A stretch of DNA of 9,548 nt from Anaerolineales bacterium (GCA_919901875.1 CAKKQG010000331.1:1-9548); one strand, 5' to 3'. Counted from the stretch's first letter, positions 1 through 7,045 are shown. Notes: generated by a model from the letters alone, not told the origin. Program-made: numbers and translations.

Positions 1-24
1 CTTTCTGAACCCAAAACGGCATTG

Positions 25-53
25 TTGGCAAAACTATTAACTGGTAGTATTCT
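25..53 (+). promoter_or_regulatory. Candidate sigma70-type promoter of the transporter operon
   Basis: TTGGCA at 25-30 matches the -35 consensus at five of six positions. TATTCT at 48-53 matches the -10 consensus at four of six, with a 17-bp spacer. It lies 42 bp before the first start codon. TTGTTG (22-27) with TAGTAT (45-50) is an alternative pair with the same spacing. This is a consensus match by eye only, and the window begins just upstream, so a promoter further upstream cannot be excluded. Confidence 0.35.
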
Positions 54-95
54 TTTCTCACTATTTAGAAACCAGAATGGGAAGGAAGCCAAACA

Positions 96-1460
96 ATGTT
101 CAACAAAAAAGCCGTTTTCGTACTTGTAATTTTGTTCAGCGTGGTCGTCGCCGCCTGCGGGAGTGGAGCCGCCACGCCCACCCCCACCAAAGCGCCTGCT
201 GTCACCGATAGCGGCGTGGTGATCGCCGAAGGGCGATTGCAGCCCAAACAATACGCGGCGATCTCTTTCGCCGTCGGCGGACAGATCGCCGAAGTATTGG
301 TCAACGAAGGCGCGCAAGTGAAGAAGGACGATGTGATCCTCCGTCTCAAGAATCGTGAAGCGCTGCAAGCCGAAGTCTCACGCGCCGATCAAGAACGGAT
401 CAACGCCGACCAAGCAGTGAGGGATTTGAAAGACACCGCCAACGTGGCGACAGCGCAAGCGTTGCTTGATCTTTCCAAAGCCAAAGACGCGCTCGACAAA
501 GCCGAGAAAGATTTACGCAACTTCAAGAACCCCGACAGTGATTATTACGAGCGTCAGGTGGCCAAAGCGCAAGATAATTTGAGCAAGGCGCAAGAGAACC
601 AGCAGATCAACGATATCGCCGGTCTCTCATCCGCCCTCAAAGCGGCGCGTGATGCTTTGAAAGATTTGAAGGAGAAAGTCACGCAAACCACGCTCAACGA
701 AATTGAAGCCTGTCAAAATAAAACGTGCGACGAGAAATACGTATCATGGATCGGCGGGCGCGGCATGAAGCTGACCGACGCCAAAGACGCTTACAACGAC
801 GCCGTCAACAAAGTGAAGGTCGCCGAGATTCAATTAGAGCAGGCACAGCGCAACACCTCGGTCACTCAACGCGATCTGCAAAAAGTGTTGGACGACGCGA
901 ACCAGAATCTCAAAGACGCCGCGAATCCCGATACCTTGAAGATCGCCATCTACGAAGCAGAACTGGCAAAAGCGAAAGCGAAGGTCGCCGAAGCGCAGCG
1001 CAATTACGACAAGGTGAAGAGCGGCGTTGACCCCGACAAACTCGCCACCGCCGAAGCGCGAGTCAAAACTGCCAATGCCTCACTCGAGGCGGCAAAGACC
1101 GCGCTGGCCAACGCCGAACTCAAAGCGCCGTTCAACGGCACTGTGTCAGAGATCAAGTTGAAAGTCGGTGAACAAGTTTCACCCGGACAAGCCGTCGTCG
1201 TCATGGCAGATTTTGCCAATTGGGTCGTGAAGACAAACAACTTAACCGAGATCGAAGTCGTGAAAGTAAAAGAGAAGCAGAAGGCGACGATCAAACTCGA
1301 CGCCATGCCCGACAAGAAATTAAGTGGCACGGTAGATTCCATTGCCACTTTCTTTGAAGAGAAACGGGGCGACATCACCTACACCGTTACCATCGCCGTC
1401 GCCGATCTCGATCCCAAGATGATGTGGGGCATGACGGCTCAGGTTACGTTTGAAAAGTAA
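96..1460 (+). CDS. HlyD/MacA-type adaptor lipoprotein of an ABC transporter
   Basis: A 454-residue membrane-fusion (adaptor) subunit, expected to be anchored on the outer face of the cytoplasmic membrane and to work with the ATPase and FtsX permease encoded next. Residues 6-20 form a hydrophobic signal segment ending in a lipobox, VAAC, with Cys21 as the predicted lipidated residue. A Thr/Pro-rich linker follows. Residues about 42-85 (VGGQIAEVLVNEGAQV) form the first half of a biotinyl-lipoyl-like domain. A long Lys/Ala/Asp-rich coiled-coil hairpin runs from about 88 to 340. The second lipoyl half begins at LKAPFNGTV (342-350) and a beta-barrel domain runs to the end. The start is supported by a purine-rich Shine-Dalgarno stretch, GGGAAGGAAG (79-88), 7 nt before ATG. 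Odd points are Cys206 and Cys211 close to the middle of the hairpin. The substrate cannot be told from sequence. The domain order is clear; a MacA-like role is inferred from the gene order. Confidence 0.93.
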   Translation: MFNKKAVFVLVILFSVVVAACGSGAATPTPTKAPAVTDSGVVIAEGRLQPKQYAAISFAVGGQIAEVLVNEGAQVKKDDVILRLKNREALQAEVSRADQERINADQAVRDLKDTANVATAQALLDLSKAKDALDKAEKDLRNFKNPDSDYYERQVAKAQDNLSKAQENQQINDIAGLSSALKAARDALKDLKEKVTQTTLNEIEACQNKTCDEKYVSWIGGRGMKLTDAKDAYNDAVNKVKVAEIQLEQAQRNTSVTQRDLQKVLDDANQNLKDAANPDTLKIAIYEAELAKAKAKVAEAQRNYDKVKSGVDPDKLATAEARVKTANASLEAAKTALANAELKAPFNGTVSEIKLKVGEQVSPGQAVVVMADFANWVVKTNNLTEIEVVKVKEKQKATIKLDAMPDKKLSGTVDSIATFFEEKRGDITYTVTIAVADLDPKMMWGMTAQVTFEK

Positions 1461-1478
1461 CACGACTACATTGCGTTA

Positions 1479-1541
1479 AGACCGACGCGGTTTCGCGAAG
1501 CGTCCCGTAGCGAAGCGGAGTGGATAAAACCGCGTCGGTCT
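1479..1541. repeat. 63-bp palindromic intergenic element (15-bp perfect terminal inverted repeats)
   Basis: The arms AGACCGACGCGGTTT (1479-1493) and its exact reverse complement (1527-1541) enclose 33 bp. The interior carries GCGAAGCG twice in direct orientation (1495-1502 and 1510-1517). It fills most of the gap between the adaptor and the ATPase genes. There is no T-run after the second arm, so it does not look like a classical terminator, and the operon seems to read through it. Its compact, perfectly ended form resembles a dispersed REP/MITE-like unit. Whether it is repeated elsewhere in the genome cannot be seen here. Confidence 0.75.
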
Positions 1542-1566
1542 GCCCGCGATGGAAAGAAGAATTTCC

Positions 1567-2265
1567 ATGTCACTCATTCAAGCAGAAAATCTAACCAAAG
1601 TATACGGCGCTGGCGAGGCGGCTATCACCGCGCTGGATCATGTGAACATCAATATCAACGCCGGTGAATTCGTCGCTGTGATGGGACCGAGTGGCTGTGG
1701 GAAATCTACGCTCTTGCATTTGCTTGGCGGATTGGATCGCCCGACCGATGGCAATGCCAGCATTGAGGATCAGCCCCTTGCCAAAATGACCGACGATGCC
1801 TTAACGAAAGTGCGTCGACGCAAAATCGGTTTTGTATTTCAGTTCTTCAATCTCATCCCGATTCTCTCCTCACTCGAGAATGTCGCACTGCCGCTCTTGC
1901 TCGACGATGTGAGTTTGTCAAACGCTAAACAGAAGGCAACCGAATGGTTGATCAAAGTTGGATTGGGTGAACGATTGGGGAGCCGCCCCGATGAGCTTTC
2001 GGCGGGGCAGCAACAGCGTGTGGCGATTGCCCGGGCATTGATCACGGACCCGATTCTTATTCTTGCCGATGAACCCACAGGCAACCTCGACACAAAATCG
2101 TCGGATGAGATCGTCAGTCTGTTGAAACAAGTTTCTCAACAATGGGGGCGTGCCGTGTTGATGGTGACACACGATCCGCGCATTGCCGCCCACGCCGAAC
2201 GAATTGTCTCGATGCGGGATGGAAAAATTGTCGAAGACAGGCACAATGCTAAAAGTGAAGGATGA
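1567..2265 (+). CDS. ABC transporter ATP-binding protein (MacB/LolD type)
   Basis: A 232-residue cytoplasmic ATPase that powers the neighbouring FtsX-type permease. All ABC motifs are present: Walker [10 protein letters not shown] (40-48), Q-loop Gln92 in VFQFFNLIP, signature LSAGQQQR (144-151, a common variant of LSGGQ), Walker B ILILADEP with Asp168 and Glu169, D-loop GNLDT and H-switch His202 in VTHD. Length and motif spacing fit the lipoprotein/macrolide exporter (COG1136-like) family. I chose the ATG at 1567 because GGAAAGAAG (1551-1559) stands 7 nt upstream and [14 protein letters not shown] is the usual family N-terminus. An in-frame ATG at 1549 would add MERRIS, but it has no Shine-Dalgarno and directly abuts the palindromic element. 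The gene follows the adaptor gene after 106 bp and precedes the permease by 49 bp. Confidence 0.95.
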   Translation: MSLIQAENLTKVYGAGEAAITALDHVNININAGEFVAVMGPSGCGKSTLLHLLGGLDRPTDGNASIEDQPLAKMTDDALTKVRRRKIGFVFQFFNLIPILSSLENVALPLLLDDVSLSNAKQKATEWLIKVGLGERLGSRPDELSAGQQQRVAIARALITDPILILADEPTGNLDTKSSDEIVSLLKQVSQQWGRAVLMVTHDPRIAAHAERIVSMRDGKIVEDRHNAKSEG

Positions 2266-2314
2266 CGGCGGAAATTTTTGTTCGTTTGCCTTTATCCTTT
2301 GAAAGGTTTTTACA

Positions 2315-4885
2315 ATGAATCTCCAACTGATACTTGCCGCTCGTTATTTATGGGGGCGCAAACTACGAACCTTTCTCACCACGCTCGCCATCGTCATCGG
2401 CGTGATGGTGATTTTTGGCATGGGCATTCTCTTGCCCACCTTCACCGACACTTTTAACAAGAGTCTTCTTGCGGCATCGGGCCAAACCGATGTGATGATT
2501 ACACACAAGACAGGCGAGAATTTTTCCGCAACCGTGTTGAATCAAATCAAAACGATCAACGGAATTGCCGTCATCAGCGGATCGCTTGAGCGCACCATCA
2601 ATCTGCCGCCTGATTTTTACAGCAAGAACTCAACAATCACGGCGCTGTCGCTCATCGGCATTGACCCGACGGTTGCGCCCAACCTGCGCGATTATCGAAT
2701 CACGCAGGGTCGTTTTTTGAAACAAGGCGATGGCAATGTCGCCGTGATTTCTGAAAAACTTGCCGATTTAATCGGCGTGAAATTAAATGACGCGATAAAG
2801 CTGCCCACGACTCAAGGTGTTGTCAAATTGCAGATCGTTGGTCTGATGCCGGGACGCGCACTCGTCGGCAATGAACAGGTGCTCGTCACGCTCACCCAAT
2901 CTCAAAAACTTCTCGATGCGGCGGGACGCATCAATGTCATCGAAGCGAACCTCACGACCAAGGACAAGGTGGAAAGCGAATCTATCGTCAATAACATCAA
3001 AGCGCGGCTGGGGAACACCTACACGCTTGGCGGACTGACGAGCGGTTCGGAATTTGCCACCACGATGCAGAATTCGGCTGTGCTATTTAACATGCTCGGT
3101 GTTCTCGCGCTGGCGATGGGCGGGTTCATCATCTTTAACACGTTCCGCACGATTGTCGCCGAGCGCCGTCACGACATTGGCATGTTGCGCGCCATCGGCG
3201 CGAATCGCCTAACCATCATCGGTCTGGTGCTTACCGAAGGACTGGTGCAAGGCATTATCGGCACGGCGATTGGCATAGGGCTGGGTTATTTACTGGGAGT
3301 CGGCGCCACGGCTGGAATGAATACATACATAAAACAATTCTTGAATATCGAAATGACGGCGGTGGTGGAGCCATCGCTGTTTGTTGTTTCGATTGTTCTG
3401 GGTGTGGGTGTCACACTATTCTCTGGCTTATTACCCGCTGTGAACGCAAGTCGCGTCACGCCGATGGAGGCTTTGCGTCCATCGCTTGGCGAAGTTACGC
3501 AACGCATCAACCGCATCGGCACCATCGTCGGCGCGGTGCTGCTCGTTATCGCCCTCGTGGGATTGATCAGTGGTAATTTTTCGCTCATCGCGCTCGGCGG
3601 TATTTTTATTCTCGTCGGCTTGGTGCTCGTCGCACCGGCTCTGGTCAAGCCGGTTGCGAATTTGTTCGGCATGTTACTCGTGATCATTTTTGCGCGTGAA
3701 GGCACAGGCGAACTGGCGCAAGGCAATCTCACGCGGCAACCTTCGCGCGCGGCAGTCACAGCCAGCGCAACAATGATCGGTTTAGCCATTGTCGTCGGCG
3801 CGGGGGGAATGATTTTCAGCATCGTCGGTCTGGCAGAGGATATGTTTAACAGATCGATGGGCAGTGATTATTTACTGCTTCCGCCATCGGTTGCCATCTG
3901 GAAAGGCGATGTCGGCGCAAGCGAGACGCTCAAGGCTAAATTGAGTGCGATCCCTGGAGTGAGTGGGGTCAATTCATTGCGATACGCTCAATCGTCGATT
4001 CAATCCGTTTCGCTAAAAACTGGCACAGGCGATACAGCGACTTCCGTTCTGGGAATCAATCCGGCCGATTACTCGAAGATGTCAGGATTGGATTTTATAA
4101 GCGGAAACGCCCAAGATGCGTTCAACGCGCTTGCCGCCGATGAACGCAATGTCATCGTCAATGGGATTCTCGCCACACCTCTGGGTCTCAAGGTCGGCGA
4201 TACGCTTCCACTGGCGACGCCCACCGGACAGCAGAATTATCGCATCGTGGCGATTGGCAGTGATGTGTTGAGTGTCAAGATCAACACCGCCTACATCTCG
4301 CAAGTCAATATGAAATTGGATTTCAACAAGAGCGAGGACATTCTCTACCAAATCAATCTGACGAAAGGCGCAGACCCTGCTATCGCCGAGCAATGGCTCA
4401 ATGAAATCGTCGCCAACTATCCGCAATTCCGTCTGGTTTCTGGGCGCGCCTATATATCTGAATTTATGGTGCAATATAACTCGATCATCTCGGGGTTCTA
4501 TGTGTTGCTTGCTGTGTTAGCCTTCCCCTCCTTGATCGCCATCCTTAACACGCTGGCGATTGGCGTGATCGAACGCACGCGCGAAATTGGCATGTTGCGC
4601 GCGATTGGCACAACACGCAGTCAAGTGTGGAAGACAATTGTGGCCGAAGCGCTATTACTTTCGGCGCTGGGCACAGCGCTTGGAATACTGGCTGGGTTAT
4701 ATCTCAGCTACGTTTTCGTTGAGGGATTAAATGCGGGCGGCTATATGAAGATGGCGTACACGTTCCCACTGGCGGGCGTGCTAGCTGCAATAGCGACAGG
4801 ATTGATCTTTGGTGTGCTCGCCGCGCTCTTGCCTTCACGCCAAGCAGCGAACATGGAGATCGTCAAGGCGTTGAGATACGAGTAG
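2315..4885 (+). CDS. ABC transporter permease with two FtsX modules
   Basis: An 856-residue polytopic membrane subunit, partner of the preceding ATPase. TM1 (about 17-42) is followed by an extracytoplasmic MacB-PCD-like domain (about 43-250) and an FtsX module with TMs near 253-275, 300-325 and 350-375. Two extra TMs (about 402-450) lead into a second copy: TM near 482-508, a second extracytoplasmic domain (about 515-725) and TMs near 728-751, 775-800 and 820-843. The duplication shows in the repeated coupling motif: RHDIGMLRAIG at 285-295 and TREIGMLRAIG at 755-765. Each half ends with an FtsX-like tail (ASRVTPMEAL and ASRQAANMEIVKAL). That gives about ten TMs in one chain, so one polypeptide may supply both halves of the transporter. 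GAAAGG (2301-2306) lies 8 nt before the ATG. A strong hairpin follows the stop. Substrate unknown; lipids, lipoproteins or peptides are typical of the family. Confidence 0.93.
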   Translation: MNLQLILAARYLWGRKLRTFLTTLAIVIGVMVIFGMGILLPTFTDTFNKSLLAASGQTDVMITHKTGENFSATVLNQIKTINGIAVISGSLERTINLPPDFYSKNSTITALSLIGIDPTVAPNLRDYRITQGRFLKQGDGNVAVISEKLADLIGVKLNDAIKLPTTQGVVKLQIVGLMPGRALVGNEQVLVTLTQSQKLLDAAGRINVIEANLTTKDKVESESIVNNIKARLGNTYTLGGLTSGSEFATTMQNSAVLFNMLGVLALAMGGFIIFNTFRTIVAERRHDIGMLRAIGANRLTIIGLVLTEGLVQGIIGTAIGIGLGYLLGVGATAGMNTYIKQFLNIEMTAVVEPSLFVVSIVLGVGVTLFSGLLPAVNASRVTPMEALRPSLGEVTQRINRIGTIVGAVLLVIALVGLISGNFSLIALGGIFILVGLVLVAPALVKPVANLFGMLLVIIFAREGTGELAQGNLTRQPSRAAVTASATMIGLAIVVGAGGMIFSIVGLAEDMFNRSMGSDYLLLPPSVAIWKGDVGASETLKAKLSAIPGVSGVNSLRYAQSSIQSVSLKTGTGDTATSVLGINPADYSKMSGLDFISGNAQDAFNALAADERNVIVNGILATPLGLKVGDTLPLATPTGQQNYRIVAIGSDVLSVKINTAYISQVNMKLDFNKSEDILYQINLTKGADPAIAEQWLNEIVANYPQFRLVSGRAYISEFMVQYNSIISGFYVLLAVLAFPSLIAILNTLAIGVIERTREIGMLRAIGTTRSQVWKTIVAEALLLSALGTALGILAGLYLSYVFVEGLNAGGYMKMAYTFPLAGVLAAIATGLIFGVLAALLPSRQAANMEIVKALRYE

Positions 4886-4915
4886 AAAAACAAAAAAACA
4901 AACTTCAAACTTCAA

Positions 4916-4954
4916 AAGAGAAACCCGCTTTGATATGGAAGGCGGGTTTCTTTT
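4916..4954. terminator. Bidirectional Rho-independent terminator
   Basis: GAAACCCGC (4920-4928) pairs perfectly with GCGGGTTTC (4942-4950). Inner pairs (4929-4931 with 4939-4941, one G-U) leave a 7-nt loop. Outer A-T and G-T pairs extend the stem to 4916/4954. On the + strand it is followed by TTTTGTTATTCTTT, ending the transporter operon. On the minus strand it is followed by TTTTGAAGTTTG and a further T-run (complement of 4890-4897). It begins one base past the restored hepT stop at 4956, so it fits both convergent units. Confidence 0.85.
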
Positions 4955-4955
4955 G

Positions 4956-5033
4956 TTATTCTTTCTCAGATTCTTTTTTGATTATCTCTTCAAGTTGTTG
5001 GGCAATTTTTGGCAAGTCTTCTTGGATAATACT
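4956..5033 (-). pseudogene. Detached C-terminal coding remnant of hepT (other side of a frameshift)
   Basis: Reading the minus strand from 5033 down to TAA at 4958-4956 gives 25 codons, SIIQEDLPKIAQQLEEIIKK then ESEKE. This is a typical HEPN/DUF86 C-terminal helix. The upstream frame ends at a TGA (5035-5033) right after residues DMDIV. Adding one G in GTGTGAGT (5038-5031) would give a Trp codon and join both frames as DIVWSIIQEDLP, as in intact family members, for a 116-residue product. No start codon or ribosome site precedes this piece, so it is very unlikely to be translated alone. A sequencing or assembly error of one G in GTGTGG is a real alternative. Confidence 0.75.
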
Positions 5034-5305
5034 CACACAATGTCCATATCAACTTCATCATAGCCATGAATAAGGCGATGGCGTGCGCCGATGATGTTAC
5101 TCCATGGGAGTTGAGAATGGCGGTCTTGAAAATCTGGGGTGACTTGGCTGGCTGCTTCGCCTACCACTTCAATAAGGCGTACAACGGCGAGACCGAGCAA
5201 ATCTTCACTGTCCAAATCTTCGCGCGTATGTCCTTTACAAAAGTCTATTGCTTTTCGCGCCGAGTCGAACATGTGCTGAAGCCGCACGATGTTGCTTTTA
5301 GGCAT
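5033..5305 (-). CDS. hepT: HepT-like HEPN toxin, C-terminally truncated by frameshift
   Basis: A 90-residue HEPN (DUF86) protein. In characterised HepT/MntA pairs the HEPN protein is an RNase toxin that the nucleotidyltransferase partner neutralises by adding AMP to a tyrosine. The RX4HXY motif is intact as Arg75, His80 and Tyr82 within GARHRLIHGY; the HEPN helices DLLGLAVVRLIEVVGEAA (35-52) are normal. The chosen ATG (5305) overlaps the mntA stop by 8 bp, and the first residues MPKSNIVRLQHMFDSARKAI match family N-termini. In-frame codons reaching back to 5407 are only the mntA shadow. A purine stretch, AAGGAAG, lies about 12 nt upstream. The reading frame stops after DMDIV, about 26 residues short, because of an apparent one-base deletion. 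The catalytic motif is therefore kept but the last helix is lost, and folding or dimer packing may suffer. Confidence 0.82.
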   Translation of the reverse strand: MPKSNIVRLQHMFDSARKAIDFCKGHTREDLDSEDLLGLAVVRLIEVVGEAASQVTPDFQDRHSQLPWSNIIGARHRLIHGYDEVDMDIV

Positions 5306-5597
5306 AAACTGTCTGCGCTTCCTTGAAAACCTGATCGCGATAATATTTGCTGATGCTTCGCGGCGTATGCAGATCAACTTTTCTACCGATGAGTTTCGAG
5401 AGATCATCTTGCATTCCGAAAAATGCTAAACCCGGCACCCGCCCTTTTTCAAATTCAACCAACACATCTACGTCGCTATCAGCGCGAAAATCATCGCGTA
5501 GCACTGAACCGAAAATGGAGAATTTGACGATGTGGTTGCGTTTGCAGAATTCAGCCACCTTATCTTTAGAGATCGTCGAAGCAATTTGGGTAAGCAT
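5298..5597 (-). CDS. mntA: MntA-like minimal nucleotidyltransferase antitoxin
   Basis: A 99-residue MNT-fold protein, the expected antitoxin of the HepT-like HEPN protein. The nucleotidyltransferase motif is complete: Gly30-Ser31 in IFGSVLRDD, Asp42 and Asp44 in SDVDVLVEF (GSX10DXD pattern) and a third acidic residue at Asp75 in KVDLHT. In studied systems this enzyme adds AMP units to the HepT tyrosine of HXY and so blocks the toxin. I chose the ATG at 5597 because a perfect -10 box (5608-5613) lies just upstream, inside the longer frame. The longer ATG at 5657 has a GGGGAG 9 nt before it but would add a hydrophobic stretch, MIALIFVWRITSVPRIIQIT, unlike this family. The stop overlaps the hepT start, so the two are probably coupled. 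The order antitoxin then toxin is normal. Confidence 0.88.
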   Translation of the reverse strand: MLTQIASTISKDKVAEFCKRNHIVKFSIFGSVLRDDFRADSDVDVLVEFEKGRVPGLAFFGMQDDLSKLIGRKVDLHTPRSISKYYRDQVFKEAQTVYA

Positions 5598-5607
5598 AGT
5601 GATTTGA

Positions 5608-5637
5608 ATTATACGAGGGACGCTGGTTATTCGCCAA
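5608..5637 (-). promoter_or_regulatory. Promoter of mntA-hepT, probably giving a leaderless mRNA
   Basis: On the minus strand TTGGCG (complement of 5632-5637; four of six matches) is followed after 18 bp by a perfect TATAAT (complement of 5608-5613). Only 10 nt separate the -10 box from the mntA ATG at 5597. Transcription would thus start at or just before the start codon, in line with the absence of a Shine-Dalgarno there. Confidence 0.6.
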
Positions 5638-5662
5638 ACGAAAATTAAGGCAATCATAATGC

Positions 5663-5668
5663 TATACT
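5663..5668 (+). promoter_or_regulatory. Candidate -10 box of the PrsW-like gene (start-proximal)
   Basis: TATACT matches the -10 consensus at five of six positions and ends 9 nt before the ATG at 5678. No Shine-Dalgarno is present. A recognisable -35 box is missing at the proper distance, so the call is weak. With the divergent mntA promoter it would make a compact 80-bp divergent control region. Confidence 0.3.
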
Positions 5669-5677
5669 CCCCTCATC

Positions 5678-6994
5678 ATGTCCACCGACCCCAACTGGCT
5701 CACCCCTCCACCCAACGATCAAAATGATTCCGCGAGTGAGATCGCCGCCCACACAATTGAAGCCGCCCCAACGGTGGCACCGTCACCGTTAGAGAAGCCG
5801 AATCCAAAATCGGCGTGGGTGATCCTGGCCTTGGTTGGCGGCATCGCCGGAGTCGCCATGAGTTGTTTTGTTCTGGCTCTGATTCCCTTTGCCTTTCTGC
5901 AACCTGCCGCACTGCGTTCCATCAACTCCGCTTCGACTGCTGTGGTCTCGATCATCTCGATCAGCGGAGTGGGACTCATGGGCGCGCCGCTGGCGTGGTA
6001 TGCCTTTCAACGAATGCGCTCTCCCGGCGTTGCGATGTGGAAGACCGATCCGTTTTGGGTGGTGGTGAGCGGCATCGTCATCGCCTTAGTGTTGATCGCC
6101 GGGCAAGTTATTTTATTTTTTAAATTGTTTGCCGGCATTGTCGGCCTGTTGCAGTATGTGGCGATCATGCTTGCCGCGCTTATTTTGCTCTCGATCACTG
6201 TTGGAAATTGGGGGAAGTTCAGCAACCTGCGCGTGTGGGGGCATTTGGCAAGCGGCGCGTGGCTGTCGGTGACGATGGCATTCATCGCCGAGATCGTGAT
6301 CGTCGTCGTCGTGGTGATTATCGTGGCGGTGACGCTCTCCGCATTTTCACCGGCAGAGTTTTCACAACTGCAGCGACTCTTTCAACTCTATCAACGCACG
6401 CGCAACCTCGCTTTGTTCAGCGCGTGGGCGGCAAAGCCTTGGGTGATGGCGTTAGGTTTCCTTATGCTGTCATTTATCTTGCCCGCCGTAGAAGAATTGC
6501 TGAAACCGCTCGGCGTGATCTTGATGCTCAAGCGTAGACCGACTCCGATGGAAGCGTTCATCGGCGGCATGTTGGGCGGACTCGGTTTTGCCGCCGTGGA
6601 GACCTTGAGCAACTTAACGGCGATTGGCGATGTGTGGCTCATCACGATTCTGGCGCGCTTCGGCACCATGGTGATGCACGGACTCACGGCGGGCATGGTC
6701 GGCTGGGGTTGGGGTCAGTGGGCGGCATCACGCTCGCCGTGGAAATTGATTCAATCTTTAGCGGGGGCGATCTTCATCCACGGATTATGGAACGGAGCCG
6801 TGGTGACAATCGTGCTGATCAGTTTGCGATTCGGCGACAACCTGCGCGCGTTACAAAACGTCGGCACCTCGGCAGTCTTCATCCTGCTGATCGGATTCAG
6901 CCTGCTGCTGTTGATCGGAATGTCGCTCGGTGGGCTTGCCGCGTTGTGGGCGGTGGGGGCGAGGTTGAGGAAGAGTGAAGAAGTGAACGGGTGA
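5678..6994 (+). CDS. PrsW-like intramembrane protease homologue
   Basis: A 438-residue integral membrane protein. A polar, Pro-rich N-terminal tail (1-45) is followed by about nine or ten TMs (near 46-73, 88-110, 124-150, 153-176, 192-220, 256-284, 296-312, 320-345, 358-380 and 398-425). The C-terminal half has the PrsW/CPBP-like motif set: Glu272-Glu273 with Lys276 (VEELLKP), an E-(X)n-GLGFAAVE motif ending in Glu308, His334 (VMHGLTAG) and His368 (FIHGLWNG). In Bacillus PrsW, glutamates and a histidine at such positions support site-1 cleavage of an anti-sigma factor. B. subtilis PrsW is about half this length, so the first five TMs are extra. No anti-sigma or sigma gene is nearby, so the substrate is unknown. 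The ATG at 5678 has no Shine-Dalgarno and may be read from a leaderless transcript. The gene is divergent from mntA and convergent with the channel gene. Confidence 0.82.
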   Translation: MSTDPNWLTPPPNDQNDSASEIAAHTIEAAPTVAPSPLEKPNPKSAWVILALVGGIAGVAMSCFVLALIPFAFLQPAALRSINSASTAVVSIISISGVGLMGAPLAWYAFQRMRSPGVAMWKTDPFWVVVSGIVIALVLIAGQVILFFKLFAGIVGLLQYVAIMLAALILLSITVGNWGKFSNLRVWGHLASGAWLSVTMAFIAEIVIVVVVVIIVAVTLSAFSPAEFSQLQRLFQLYQRTRNLALFSAWAAKPWVMALGFLMLSFILPAVEELLKPLGVILMLKRRPTPMEAFIGGMLGGLGFAAVETLSNLTAIGDVWLITILARFGTMVMHGLTAGMVGWGWGQWAASRSPWKLIQSLAGAIFIHGLWNGAVVTIVLISLRFGDNLRALQNVGTSAVFILLIGFSLLLLIGMSLGGLAALWAVGARLRKSEEVNG

Positions 6995-7045
6995 AGGGGA
7001 TGATCGTCATCCCTTCACCCCGTTCATCCCCTTCATTTAGTTTTT
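6992..7045 (+). terminator. Hairpin with T-rich tail between convergent genes
   Basis: TGAAGGGGATGA (6992-7003, beginning with the stop codon of the PrsW-like gene) pairs perfectly with 7024-7035 and is followed by TTTAGTTTTT (7036-7045). A competing fold pairs 6985-7003 with 7007-7025 over 19 bp with two single-base bulges and a 3-nt loop. The T tail overlaps the stop codon of the convergent channel gene. On the minus strand there is no T-run past the stem, so it is mainly a + strand terminator candidate. Confidence 0.5.

Noticed and set aside
725..1030. Arg-rich 101-residue + strand reading frame inside the adaptor gene
   Set aside because: Out-of-frame shadow of the adaptor coding region; composition is low-complexity Arg/Glu and it has no domain or ribosome site.
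1479..1541. Rho-independent terminator between adaptor and ATPase genes
   Set aside because: No T-run follows on the + strand and the loop is 33 bases long; it fits a palindromic repeat better.
3286..3822. 178-residue minus-strand reading frame
   Set aside because: Antisense to the FtsX permease; Thr/Pro/Ser-rich composition is what the reverse complement of hydrophobic codons gives.
5031..5040. Programmed ribosomal frameshift in hepT
   Set aside because: No slippery heptamer or downstream structure at the site; a one-base deletion or sequence error explains it more simply.
5598..5657. Longer MntA start with GGGGAG upstream
   Set aside because: It would add a hydrophobic N-terminus not seen in MNT proteins and would place the perfect -10 box inside the coding region; kept only as an alternative.
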